From the NCBI GenBank assembly GCA_022641835.1, contig CP048715.1, positions 248,001-312,000 on the forward strand: a DNA stretch of 64,000 nt. Direction: 5' to 3'. This stretch comes from Petasospora fabianii (Eukaryota > Ascomycota > Saccharomycetes > Phaffomycetales > Wickerhamomycetaceae). Under the pieces are notes generated by a model. That model made no database searches. It saw nothing but the letters and a program-made list of their open reading frames with translations, and was not told where the DNA came from. The position numbers were made by a program, and so were the translations under genes. Shown here in pieces: positions 9,494 through 18,192 of the stretch; the first letter of the stretch is position 1; the number at the start of each line of letters is the position of its first letter.

Positions 9494-11281
9494 ATGGCCC
9501 CATTACAGATGACGACAGACTCTCCAAAAGACCAGTCCACGGGCACAGGCACCGACCCAACGCTAGCTGAGGAGCTTACAAACAGACTTAACGCAGCTGC
9601 CACCAATGACCATGCTGACCTCGGCCAGGAAGACCTTAAAGAACAAACCATATCACGTCGTCGTCAATCCTCCATCGTCTCTCGTCCAGGTCTCTCCTTC
9701 AACAACCTTCCATCTTCCATCCCACCTCCCGTCCCTGAATCGCTTCCAACTACACCAGGATATGAACTCTCACAGAACATGTTCGAGCAAACCCTAGTGC
9801 CACCATCAGACCTTGCACCACCATCCCAACAACGTCCGGCGCTCAAGAAACAGGCCACCGCCACCACCATCACAAAACTCCTCGACTACGACGAGCAAAT
9901 CCCTGCAGGTCTCGAAGACAATGTAATGTCCATTTCCAACCCGCCAATGAACAGGTATCGTGTTATTGCAGGATGCGCTTTCGTCTTCACATGTGGAATG
10001 TCCGATGGTGCGCTTGGTGCGTTGCTCCCACACATCGAGGCATATTACAACATCTCATACGCCATCGTTTCTCTTCTTTGGCTCGGAAATGCCATTGGAT
10101 TTATCACAATCGCATTCACTGCGCATTGGATCGACTCGTTCCTTGGCCTGCAGAAAGTACTCACCGTAAGTGTCGCATTGTACACAGTCATGTTTGCACT
10201 CATCTCAAGTGGTACCCTTTTCCCCGTGCTCATCATCGGATTTTTCTTCGGTGGACTCGGTGGTGCCATGGCAATCTCACAATATAACATCTTCCTGTCC
10301 AAACTGCTCAATGGATCAAAATATCTCGGAATCTTCCATGGCTGTTATGGACTAGGTGCATTTATCGCACCACTACTGGGTACTGCAATGGTCAATGCCG
10401 GTGCCAAGTGGAACTACTTCTATTTCATCCCTCTTGGATTCAGCATTATTTGTTTTGTTGGAACAGCTTTGGCATTTAGTGGATGTCATGTTGACTTGGC
10501 CAAATGGGAAGATGTTGAAATCACAGATGTCCAGGCTGCCCCGAGTGCTGTGGCTTCGCCTTCCGAAGAGATCGATCTGCAGGATATTACAGCTGGCCGT
10601 GATAGCGCCACCGTGGGCCAATCCAGTACTACACAAGCAGCTGCTAAACCTGCTGAAAAGGAACAGAAACATGATTTTGCCGCTGCTTTGAAAAATTACA
10701 GATCATGGTTAACGTGTTCCTTCATCTTCTTCTATCAAGGATCTGAAGTCGCCATTGGAGGTTGGATGGTGACATATCTCTTAGACTACCGTGGTGGAAA
10801 TGAGAAGAGTGTAGGATATGTATCCTCTGGTTTCTGGGCAGGTGTCACCCTTGGTCGTTTCCTTCTAACACACGCCTTCACCAAATGGTTTGGTGTTCGC
10901 CGAACTCTCATCGTTCTACATCTCCTAATTATCGTCTTGGACATCCTCGCATGGCTTATTCCAAATGTCATCGTCGAAGCCGTATGCGCTTGTTTTATCG
11001 GTGTGTGCATCGGGCCAATGTATCCAATGATGGTTGGCCTGTTGACAAGGGTCCTCCCTAGAAAAATCAGATTCTGTGCCATGACGCTCGGAACTGCTTT
11101 TGGCTCATCTGGTGGTTCAGCCATACCATTTGCAGTGGGTATGGCATCACAATTTGCGGGGACATACGTTCTCCATCCAATATTCTTGGTATGCTACGGC
11201 TTCATGTTTATCACATGGCTCTTATTCCCAAACATCGAAAGAAAAGGTGGCCAGAGCACGATCTGGCAGAGACTTTGGTGA
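9494..11281 (+). CDS. Major facilitator superfamily transporter (BSC6-like)
   Basis: The start at 9494 gives 595 residues; the in-frame ATG at 9362 is too close to the TATA box. A hydrophilic N-tail of about 150 residues is followed by two bundles of membrane helices starting at RVIAGCAFVFTCGMSDGALG. The bundles are separated by a polar loop at about 345-395 rich in Ser, Ala, Thr and Glu. A G-x-x-x-D-R-x-x type loop is not clear. The helix pattern and the YNIFLSKLLNGSKYLGIFHG segment resemble the fungal BSC6/FHS-like MFS group, which includes sugar and unknown-substrate carriers. The substrate cannot be told. The strong TATA suggests regulated expression. Confidence 0.8.
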   Translation: MAPLQMTTDSPKDQSTGTGTDPTLAEELTNRLNAAATNDHADLGQEDLKEQTISRRRQSSIVSRPGLSFNNLPSSIPPPVPESLPTTPGYELSQNMFEQTLVPPSDLAPPSQQRPALKKQATATTITKLLDYDEQIPAGLEDNVMSISNPPMNRYRVIAGCAFVFTCGMSDGALGALLPHIEAYYNISYAIVSLLWLGNAIGFITIAFTAHWIDSFLGLQKVLTVSVALYTVMFALISSGTLFPVLIIGFFFGGLGGAMAISQYNIFLSKLLNGSKYLGIFHGCYGLGAFIAPLLGTAMVNAGAKWNYFYFIPLGFSIICFVGTALAFSGCHVDLAKWEDVEITDVQAAPSAVASPSEEIDLQDITAGRDSATVGQSSTTQAAAKPAEKEQKHDFAAALKNYRSWLTCSFIFFYQGSEVAIGGWMVTYLLDYRGGNEKSVGYVSSGFWAGVTLGRFLLTHAFTKWFGVRRTLIVLHLLIIVLDILAWLIPNVIVEAVCACFIGVCIGPMYPMMVGLLTRVLPRKIRFCAMTLGTAFGSSGGSAIPFAVGMASQFAGTYVLHPIFLVCYGFMFITWLLFPNIERKGGQSTIWQRLW

Positions 11282-11432
11282 TAATTTTCTCAGGTGGGCA
11301 CAAATCAACTAATCTTAATATCTTAATCTAACAATGATCTTCTTTTTCATTATACACCAATGCCACAATACAACCACGACATTGGATTCTCGTTTTCATA
11401 TGTACATGTGCACTCATAACCAACACCCAAGA

Positions 11433-11936
11433 TTATTTTTTGTTCTTCGTAGCCTTTTGGGCAACCTCATAATGCCACACCGTGTTTGGAGGGAAGTCCA
11501 CAGGCACTCTAGCATCCAATGGATATCTCTTACCCTTTTCTTTAATATTGGCAACTTTGTACAGTTCAGGAGCCACGGCCTGTAGCTCATCTAGAGCGTT
11601 CAGGATTGAACTGTGCTGTTTCTGCAACTGTTCTTCACGGACAGTTCTCTTGTCCTTTTGGAACTGTGCCCATGCTCTTTGGATTGTATCATGACGCACG
11701 AGATCCTCCTTCGAGAGCTTGATCATACGTGGCATTTTCTTACGTGCAGAGACCACAGAGAGTTGTGTGATAACTCTTTGAAGACCTGTGGAGACTGTAG
11801 CGACACGTTTGGTACGTTTACCACGGGCAAACTGCACTGGGCCGACATGCGTGAGTGGAGACTCACGCGCAAGTGCTGCTCGTGAGAGCGTCTGAAGTTG
11901 TGTCGTTTGTGTGGATTTCAGTGTGGAAGTGAGCAT
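11433..11936 (-). CDS. MRPL28: MRPL28 (mL40), mitochondrial large-subunit ribosomal protein
   Basis: This 167-residue protein has a basic, Ser/Thr-rich N-terminus that fits a mitochondrial presequence. The family segment PRMIKLSKEDLVRHDTIQRAW lies near 70-90, then a charged helix (KQHSSILNALDEL). The C-terminal motif FPPNTVWHYE matches the mL40 tail. The gene is convergent with the upstream transporter and divergent from UTP11 (302 bases between starts). mL40 is part of the mitoribosomal large subunit. Confidence 0.85.
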   Translation of the reverse strand: MLTSTLKSTQTTQLQTLSRAALARESPLTHVGPVQFARGKRTKRVATVSTGLQRVITQLSVVSARKKMPRMIKLSKEDLVRHDTIQRAWAQFQKDKRTVREEQLQKQHSSILNALDELQAVAPELYKVANIKEKGKRYPLDARVPVDFPPNTVWHYEVAQKATKNKK

Positions 11937-12238
11937 CCTGTGTAATGTGACGATTGCAATCTTATAATATTGACCGTGGAAAGAGACAACTTTAACTCTG
12001 TTAAATGTTCAGCTTTGATGCTCCCCGACCCACCGTTTTTTTCACGATGATGGTTGATCGAGGTGTCCGGATGTATACTCTCCCACCTTTGGCATGGTAT
12101 TGAGCCCTGGTCCTAAATACTTGTGAGCGCGAATAAATTTTTGGAGTGAACATGTGTGAAGCCTCATCGCTCTCTCTTTTTGATACATTTCTTGTGTTCC
12201 CCGTCTAAACAGAGCCATTCATCGACAATATCTACAAG
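11937..12238. other. Divergent promoter MRPL28/UTP11
   Basis: No gene is seen. It holds a PAC box and an RRPE-like A/T tract nearest UTP11, listed separately. Confidence 0.5.
12135..12170. promoter_or_regulatory. RRPE-like and PAC elements upstream of UTP11
   Basis: AAATTTTT at 12135-12142 is RRPE-like. GCGATGAG on the - strand at 12163-12170 is the PAC core, 69 bases before the ATG. In yeasts PAC (bound by Dot6/Tod6) and RRPE (Stb3) mark ribosome biogenesis genes. Confidence 0.6.
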
Positions 12239-12979
12239 ATGGCTAAGCTTGTGCATAACGTCCAGAAAAAACAGCACCGTGAGCGTGCCCAGCCGGGTGA
12301 CCGTAAGAGATATGGTCTCCTTGAGAAGAAGAAAGACTATCAGCTTCGTGCTCGTGATTACCACAAGAAGCAGGACACACTCAAGGCCCTGAGGGCTAAG
12401 GCATCTGCCAGAAACCCAGATGAGTACTACCATGCTATGGTTAATAAGCGTACCGATGATCGTGGTATCTTGATCTCCGAGCGTGATACTGAAGTGCTGA
12501 CTGCTGATCAGATCAAGCTGTTGAAGACGCAGGACTCGTCATACATCAAGACACTTCGTTCTGAAGAGTTGAGGAAGATTGACCGTTTGCAGAAGGACTT
12601 GGTGTTCAAGAACTCAGGAAGCCACACGGTGTTTGTGGATAGCGTGGAAGCCAAACAAACCTTCAATGCTGCTAAGCATTTTGGAACAGATAAATCTTTA
12701 CTTGGATCTAAAGAGAACAGACTGAGGATCAGCCAATTGGAGACGCAAAAATCTCTTGTGCCCGAGCTTGAAGAAGAAACAGTTAAGGATTCATTGGATA
12801 AGAAGAGAATCAAGAAGTTCTCTCAACTTCAACAACATCTCGAGAGACAGAAGAAGCTGAAAGAAGTTGAGGAGCGTATGGACATTCAGCGTGAAGGTAT
12901 GAAGAAGGGTAACAAGAAGAAAATCACCGACGCCAGTGGAAGAACAACATTCAAGTTCAAGAAGGAGCGTAAGCGTTAA
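12239..12979 (+). CDS. UTP11: UTP11, SSU processome component
   Basis: This 246-residue, highly basic protein starts with MAKLVHNVQKKQHRERAQP, the family's N-terminal signature. It continues with KRYGLLEKKKDYQLRARDYHKK and the MVNKRTDDRGI segment at about 65-76. The C-terminal half is a charged helix ending FKFKKERKR. Utp11 is part of the U3 snoRNP/SSU processome and acts in 18S rRNA maturation in the nucleolus. Length is near that of S. cerevisiae Utp11 (250). Its promoter has PAC and RRPE-like elements. Confidence 0.95.
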   Translation: MAKLVHNVQKKQHRERAQPGDRKRYGLLEKKKDYQLRARDYHKKQDTLKALRAKASARNPDEYYHAMVNKRTDDRGILISERDTEVLTADQIKLLKTQDSSYIKTLRSEELRKIDRLQKDLVFKNSGSHTVFVDSVEAKQTFNAAKHFGTDKSLLGSKENRLRISQLETQKSLVPELEEETVKDSLDKKRIKKFSQLQQHLERQKKLKEVEERMDIQREGMKKGNKKKITDASGRTTFKFKKERKR

Positions 12980-13132
12980 TATTTACTTGCTTACTTTATC
13001 TACCCCCATCGCATCTCCGCATTATTACGTCTCACGAATCATCATGTCAATTTTACCTACATTTTGTCCAAACATGAGTTTGAACATAATTTTCAGCATT
13101 TTTTGCATCTATTCACACATGTAGCTTTACAT

Positions 13133-14887
13133 TCAGTAAGTAACTTTCCAAGTCTTAACTGCTGCGTCACTACCACCTGAAACAATAACATCGTCTTTCA
13201 ACCACTGAACGGTGTTGACACCATCCTTATGAGCATTCATGAACTTGACGTTCTTCATTGGCTTGTCAACGCGATACACAATGATATTAGTATCCAATGA
13301 ACCACTGACAACTTGGTTGTTATCTTCGTTCCATGCGATGGAGTTGATACGACCGGTATGGAAGGCCCAACGAGAGGTCTGTACAGACTTGGCCTCAACA
13401 TCATAGAGGATGATCTTACCACTCACGTCACCGACAGCAAGGTATGCTCCGTTAGGAGAGAAGGCAATATATGAAGCAGCAGCACGTCCAGCTGGGAGGT
13501 CAAACTCCTTGGCACCGGTGGCAGTGGAAAAGACTGAGACGCTGTTGTTCTGGAATCCAACGGCAATGTATGATGATGAGGCACCAACTGCAGTAGCAGG
13601 TGTAGGAAGCTTGGTAGTGAAGGACTCGGAGCCAGATTTGTAGCCAAAAAGTGTATCTTCTGTGATAACAGCGACAATTTCACCAGATGAGGATATGGAC
13701 TTTGGCTGGCCTGAAATATCAGTTGATGTGGAGGCATCGAGAGTCTGGAGCTTATCATCCCATGCAGCTGAATAGACAGTCTTTGAGTCCTCAACGATAC
13801 CTACCACCAAGTTTGAGTGACCTGCCTCGTAAGTTGCATTACCAGTAGTTGTATCCCACTTTGCAACTCTTCCGTCGTAAGAACCAGTGTAAAGCTCACC
13901 ATTCTTGGTGACAAGGGATGCAGTTATGGACTTCTGATGACCCTTGAGAACCTTCAGAGGCTCCTCAGAGTCTTCAGTCCAGTAGTTGAGGTCACCATTG
14001 AAGGACAAGGAGATGACGTACTTCTTAGTGGCTACCACACCAACCTGATGGTTCTCCAACTTCTTCTCGAATCCCCATGACTTCAACACTTCACCAGAGT
14101 TGACATTCCAAAGCTTGACAGTGGCATCAGCGGAAGACGTCACAAATCTCTCACTGTCCACCCAAGAGACCGAAAAGATACCACCTTCGTGGACCCCGTC
14201 ACCAATCTTCTTCAAGAACTCACCAGTCTTACCGTCGTACACAACAATTTGTCTGTCGGCACCAACGGAAACCAAGAAGGCACCATCAGGAGAGTACTTG
14301 ACGTCTCTCACAAAATTTGTATGGTGACCCCTAACCGAAGCCTCAAATCTGAATGGTGGACCGTGATAGAACACCAAAGCAGAATCATCAGAAACAGTAG
14401 CAGCCCTGTATGGTCTAACAGGTCTAATGGCGGCAGCATTGATCTGTGCCGAATGACCCGAAATCTCACCAACAGTGTTACCAGAGTCCCAAGTAAAAGC
14501 ATGGCCATAACGCTCCTTACCATTTCCGACGGCAATCACTCTGTTGGAATCGGCATCCCATACAATTGCGTTGATACGGCCGTTGATGATCTGATACTCA
14601 CCCTTCAGGACGAGATCTTCGCCCATTGTGTCCCAGATCTTGACATTTCCGGACTCATCACCAGAGGCCATGTAAAAGCCAGAGGGAGAGAAAGAGGCAA
14701 CAGTGGTTGGGTATGTGTGTGATGTATATTGGATCGACTTGGATGGCGCTTCAACGCCCCTGATAAAGATAGACTTTCCAGCGGCGTAGGCAATTCTGTC
14801 ATTCTTGGCATCGTAGGAAAGATGTGTGGTCTGCGCACGTGCAGTGTTTGGGAGAGCAGCCCAGAGAGACTCCTGTGTGAGAGGCAT
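13133..14887 (-). CDS. AIP1: AIP1, actin-interacting WD-repeat protein
   Basis: This 584-residue protein is made of two seven-bladed WD40 propellers. WD-type repeats include KIWDTMGEDL, VVYDGKTGEFL, KLWNVNSG, AKWDTTTGN, ILYDVEAK and TWKVTY at the end. The N-terminal segment, with LSYDAKNDRIAYAAGKSIFIRG, is as in Aip1/WDR1. Aip1 works with cofilin to sever and cap actin filaments at cortical patches. Length is close to the family's usual 600-615. The gene is divergent from UTP15, with 238 bases between starts. Confidence 0.92.
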   Translation of the reverse strand: MPLTQESLWAALPNTARAQTTHLSYDAKNDRIAYAAGKSIFIRGVEAPSKSIQYTSHTYPTTVASFSPSGFYMASGDESGNVKIWDTMGEDLVLKGEYQIINGRINAIVWDADSNRVIAVGNGKERYGHAFTWDSGNTVGEISGHSAQINAAAIRPVRPYRAATVSDDSALVFYHGPPFRFEASVRGHHTNFVRDVKYSPDGAFLVSVGADRQIVVYDGKTGEFLKKIGDGVHEGGIFSVSWVDSERFVTSSADATVKLWNVNSGEVLKSWGFEKKLENHQVGVVATKKYVISLSFNGDLNYWTEDSEEPLKVLKGHQKSITASLVTKNGELYTGSYDGRVAKWDTTTGNATYEAGHSNLVVGIVEDSKTVYSAAWDDKLQTLDASTSTDISGQPKSISSSGEIVAVITEDTLFGYKSGSESFTTKLPTPATAVGASSSYIAVGFQNNSVSVFSTATGAKEFDLPAGRAAASYIAFSPNGAYLAVGDVSGKIILYDVEAKSVQTSRWAFHTGRINSIAWNEDNNQVVSGSLDTNIIVYRVDKPMKNVKFMNAHKDGVNTVQWLKDDVIVSGGSDAAVKTWKVTY

Positions 14888-15035
14888 TGTTGATTATATC
14901 GGGGCCGTGCGTTGTGGGTGGATCCGGGCAGTGTTATTTGACGTGTTTATGGTTCTCGTGGCTTCAAAGTGGATTTCCCCGTAAATGGAGATGTCCAGGT
15001 GTTATCAATGCCGGTAAGGGCCACACGCGGAGAGC

Positions 15036-15071
15036 GCGATGAAATTTTTTTGTTAGGACAAGGAGCTCATC
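15036..15071. promoter_or_regulatory. PAC and RRPE-like elements upstream of UTP15
   Basis: GCGATGAAAT at 15036-15045 runs directly into a GAAATTTTTTT tract at 15041-15051. A second core (GATGAG on the - strand) lies at 15066-15071, 55 bases before the UTP15 start. The pair matches the ribosome-biogenesis promoter pattern. Confidence 0.55.
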
Positions 15072-15125
15072 TCTCGAGATGGACCATGCTTTTTGCAAAT
15101 TATTCACCACTGAGCACCTGTGATT

Positions 15126-16610
15126 ATGTCTAGTAACAAGGAGAGAGTGCATGTTCCAAGAAATCCGGTTCTTCCGGCACAGACTACGCCCGAGCAGCGC
15201 TTCTGGAGAGGTTACACCAATACCAGAATCGTGGAGCAGTCCAACTTCTCCGTTTCTCATATTCACTTCAACCCACAATCACCTCACGATTTTGCTGTTA
15301 CCTCATCCACGAGAATCAATGTCTTCTCTTCCAAAACTCGTGAAGTTGTACAGACTTACTCGCGCTTCAAAGATACAGTATACAGTGGTGTGTTCAATCA
15401 AGAAGGCCGTCTCCTCATGGCTGGTGACTTCTCCGGTCTTGTTCAAATTTTCCAGACAAACGATAAGTCACTTATCAGAACCATCAAGCCAACGTCATAT
15501 CCAACTATGGTGACACGTTTCCATCCAACACTTCGAACTCAACTTCTTACGGCGTCTGATGATCGTGTTGCCAGACTTTACGATCTCTCGGACACCACTA
15601 CGCCAGTCATCACATTCGATGATCACGAAGATTACGTTAGAACTGCTGATTTCATTCCAGGTTCCAACCTGGTCGCTACTGGTTGTTACGATGGATTTGT
15701 GAGAATCTTTGATGCTCGTACAGGATCAACCCCGGTCGCCAAGTTTAACCAGGGTTCATCCGTTCTTTCGATGCTTCCACTGACACCAACAAGCATGGCT
15801 GCAGGTGGTTCTACTGTTAAGATCTGGGACATGGCTGCTGGTAAGCAGATCCATGAGATGGGTAACTTCCAGAAGGATGTTGTGTGTCTTGCTTCTGCTG
15901 GTGCGGATCGTGGTATTCTGGCCGGTTCGCTCGATGGTCACGTTAAGGTGTTTGATCCAGTGGATTACGAGGTCAAGTTTGGTTGGAAGTTTGCAAAGAG
16001 CGTAATGAGCTGTGGTGTTTCGCCAAACTCAAAACATTTTGTTGCTGGTCTGCACAGTGGTACACTTGTGATCAAGACAAAGAAGACGGAACCAAAGGTA
16101 AAGCAAGGTGTTAAACAGCAGAAGTCTAATGCATTCAAGAAGATGATGAGAGGTGCTGAGTACCATGGAGAGGAAGAACACAGGGTTCTTAATGACAAGC
16201 CAAAGACTACGAAGAAGCTCAGACTCTATGAAAAGCATCTTAATGCTTTTAGATGGTCTGCTGCTCTCGATGCAGCTTTCGTCCCGGGTACTGCTCGTGA
16301 ATTGACAGTTGCCGTGTTAGAGGAGCTAAAAAAGAGAGGTAAAGTGAGAGCATCGCTCTATGGCCGTGATGAGGCTACACTAGAACCATTGTTGACGTGG
16401 TCTATCAAGGCTATTGAGGATGTGCGTGCTGTTAACATTGTCTCAGATTGGGTGTCTGTTGTTACTGAGATGTATGGTTCTACGATAGAAAAATCCACTG
16501 TGTTGGAGGAAATCATGATCTCATTAAGAAAGAAACTGCACCAGGAGGTGGAAAAGGCTAGAGAGGCCCAGAAGATTGAAGGTATGCTGCAGCTGTTGAC
16601 TGCTCATTGA
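15126..16610 (+). CDS. UTP15: UTP15, SSU processome t-UTP WD-repeat protein
   Basis: The first ATG is at 15126 (MSSNKERVHVPRNP), giving 494 residues. The frame upstream opens with GTG and is not a start. A WD40 propeller spans about 30-310, with FDDHEDYVRTADF, VRIFDARTGSTPV and KIWDMAAGKQ visible. The C-terminal UTP15 domain covers about 345-490, starting at LRLYEKHLNAFRWSAALDAA. Utp15 is a t-UTP/UtpA subunit that couples rDNA transcription to early pre-18S processing. The promoter carries PAC/RRPE-like sites. Confidence 0.95.
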   Translation: MSSNKERVHVPRNPVLPAQTTPEQRFWRGYTNTRIVEQSNFSVSHIHFNPQSPHDFAVTSSTRINVFSSKTREVVQTYSRFKDTVYSGVFNQEGRLLMAGDFSGLVQIFQTNDKSLIRTIKPTSYPTMVTRFHPTLRTQLLTASDDRVARLYDLSDTTTPVITFDDHEDYVRTADFIPGSNLVATGCYDGFVRIFDARTGSTPVAKFNQGSSVLSMLPLTPTSMAAGGSTVKIWDMAAGKQIHEMGNFQKDVVCLASAGADRGILAGSLDGHVKVFDPVDYEVKFGWKFAKSVMSCGVSPNSKHFVAGLHSGTLVIKTKKTEPKVKQGVKQQKSNAFKKMMRGAEYHGEEEHRVLNDKPKTTKKLRLYEKHLNAFRWSAALDAAFVPGTARELTVAVLEELKKRGKVRASLYGRDEATLEPLLTWSIKAIEDVRAVNIVSDWVSVVTEMYGSTIEKSTVLEEIMISLRKKLHQEVEKAREAQKIEGMLQLLTAH

Positions 16611-16637
16611 ACGTGCGCTTAAAAGGTGCAGGGGCAC

Positions 16638-16666
16638 GAGAAAGAAAGAAAGAGAGAGAGAGAGAT
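16638..16666. repeat. GA-rich microsatellite
   Basis: A short GAAA/GA tract lies between the convergent ends of UTP15 and OST5. It is a simple repeat with no evident function. Confidence 0.7.
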
Positions 16667-16707
16667 GATACGACACTTTTAGCATAAGATCAGTAATGTA
16701 TCGATGA

Positions 16708-17083
16708 TCAAACGTACACACCGACGTAGTCTGAGATGAAGACAGCTGCAAATCCAAAAGCGAGAGACGCAGCTGCACTCAACGCGATGTATTTGAGGTT
16801 GTCCAATGGGGTCGTCTTGTCTCCAAAGAATGTGAGGGCAAGCAGGAAGACCGCTGCAGAATTGTGTTAGTGTGCAAACCTATTTCACGAGTGGCTACTT
16901 GTAAATCTCAACTTACTCAGACCAGCAAAGTTAGTGGCCAGGAACTGGTTGCTATCGACCTTGACTGGAGCGTCCCATGATGGAGCGCTACTGTACTCTT
17001 GCTGGTGTAGTGTGTTAGCACAAATCAGGAGCCATATCGATATTATACAGTGAACGCACGTGAAGGGTGTTGTATGTGGACAT
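16708..17083 (-). CDS. OST5: OST5 (TMEM258-like), oligosaccharyltransferase small subunit; two introns
   Basis: This gene appears only after splicing. Exons on the - strand are 17083-17060, 17001-16917 and 16853-16708, giving 84 residues. Intron 1 (58 bases) has GTGCGT, branch GCTAAC and CCAG. Intron 2 (63 bases) has GTAAGT, branch CACTAAC and GCAG. The product starts MSTYNTLHQEYSS, has two membrane helices (LTVFLLALTFFG and AAASLAFGFAAVFI) and ends SDYVGVYV. S. cerevisiae Ost5 (86 residues) also has two helices and ends in FGVYV. Ost5 is an accessory subunit of the ER N-glycosylation enzyme, in the Ost1 subcomplex. All reading phases agree across the junctions. Confidence 0.9.
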
Positions 17084-17295
17084 CGATGGTAAGAATTGAC
17101 AGATTATAAGGTCTAATGGTTTGGGTATGAAGCTGTTTCGTTTGTTCAATGCTGCCCACACGTAGGTCGTTGATGTTCCAAAGGCGGAGACGAGAAAGGT
17201 CAAATCGTGCAGAAAAATGCAATAGGCTCGCGGCCTTCAACAACGTCCTAACCCGACACCGAGACACCACACCTTCCACACTCTGGCCATCAAAG

Positions 17296-17805
17296 ATGCT
17301 CAGAACGTCGCTCAGAACTCAGAACCCTGCCATTAAGTGTGCTCATTTGCGGGATGTGCAAACAGGTCTCTTCTGTCGCCAGCTCTCCTCCACTATCACA
17401 CGCCATAACTCACAGAATGTCGCTCCACAGCTCAATGGTCTTGAGGCTAGATGGCCAAAGATGAAAGAAGCAGACCAAGAGGATGTGATCGACTATCTCA
17501 GTGAACGTGCTACTCATGACTGGAAAGAACTCACACTTCCGGAGAAGAGAGCACTTTACTACATCTACTTTGGGAACTGGGGCCCACGCTCAGATACCCA
17601 GTCCAAAAGCACATCACAACTCATCTTGGGCGCCCTCGGTGGTGGTATCACATTGATAGCTCTTGGAGTTGCTGTGATGAACTATGCTTATGATCTGGAA
17701 CGAGAGGAGAAGACACAGCTATTGGGGAAGAAGATTGAGGAGGAGCTGAAAAGGAGGGAGGAAGCACCAAAGAAGAGTAAGAGTTGGTTCCACTTGTGGA
17801 GTTGA
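17296..17805 (+). CDS. COX5: COX5, cytochrome c oxidase subunit IV homologue
   Basis: The ATG at 17296 opens a 169-residue protein with a basic, acid-free presequence (MLRTSLRTQNPAIK), as in Cox5a/Cox5b. The frame extends upstream to 17149 but that part overlaps promoter space. The matrix part has LEARWPKM, LSERATHDWKELTLPEKRALYYI and FGNWGPR near 95-100, a family hallmark. One membrane helix follows (LILGALGGGITLIALGVAVM) and a charged C-tail. It is nuclear-encoded complex IV in the inner membrane. A single gene is seen here, so whether aerobic/hypoxic isoforms exist cannot be told. Confidence 0.92.
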   Translation: MLRTSLRTQNPAIKCAHLRDVQTGLFCRQLSSTITRHNSQNVAPQLNGLEARWPKMKEADQEDVIDYLSERATHDWKELTLPEKRALYYIYFGNWGPRSDTQSKSTSQLILGALGGGITLIALGVAVMNYAYDLEREEKTQLLGKKIEEELKRREEAPKKSKSWFHLWS

Positions 17806-18192
17806 TATCCATGAGGTTGTATCTATATACAATACTTAAAAACTGGACGCTTTCACCGTAGCATAGCGTGTTTCTATGATAATATGATACAGATCCTCTA
17901 TCTCTTTCGATGAGCTCCTTACATGTGAAGCTCGTCAGTGACTGATTAGGAGACAGCGATCAAACATGGGGGAGGGCAAAGGATTGGTTTCGTGTAGTCC
18001 AAGCATCTGATGCCGGATTTCATAGATAATAGCCTATCCAGATGCCTGAGATGCCTGCAGTACAACTATTCTAGTAGGATCAACTCCTTATCACGCAAGG
18101 TCATCTGACTTGCCAAGGGCACGTAACTCTCGTTGCCGAACTCGCAAAAGTCGCGTATCTTGAATCAACACCAATCTCCTTCCAATTAGCCA
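17806..18192. other. Intergenic region COX5/ATM1
   Basis: No gene is seen. A CCAAT pentamer occurs at about 18189, directly before the ATM1 ATG, too close to be a confident HAP site. Confidence 0.4.
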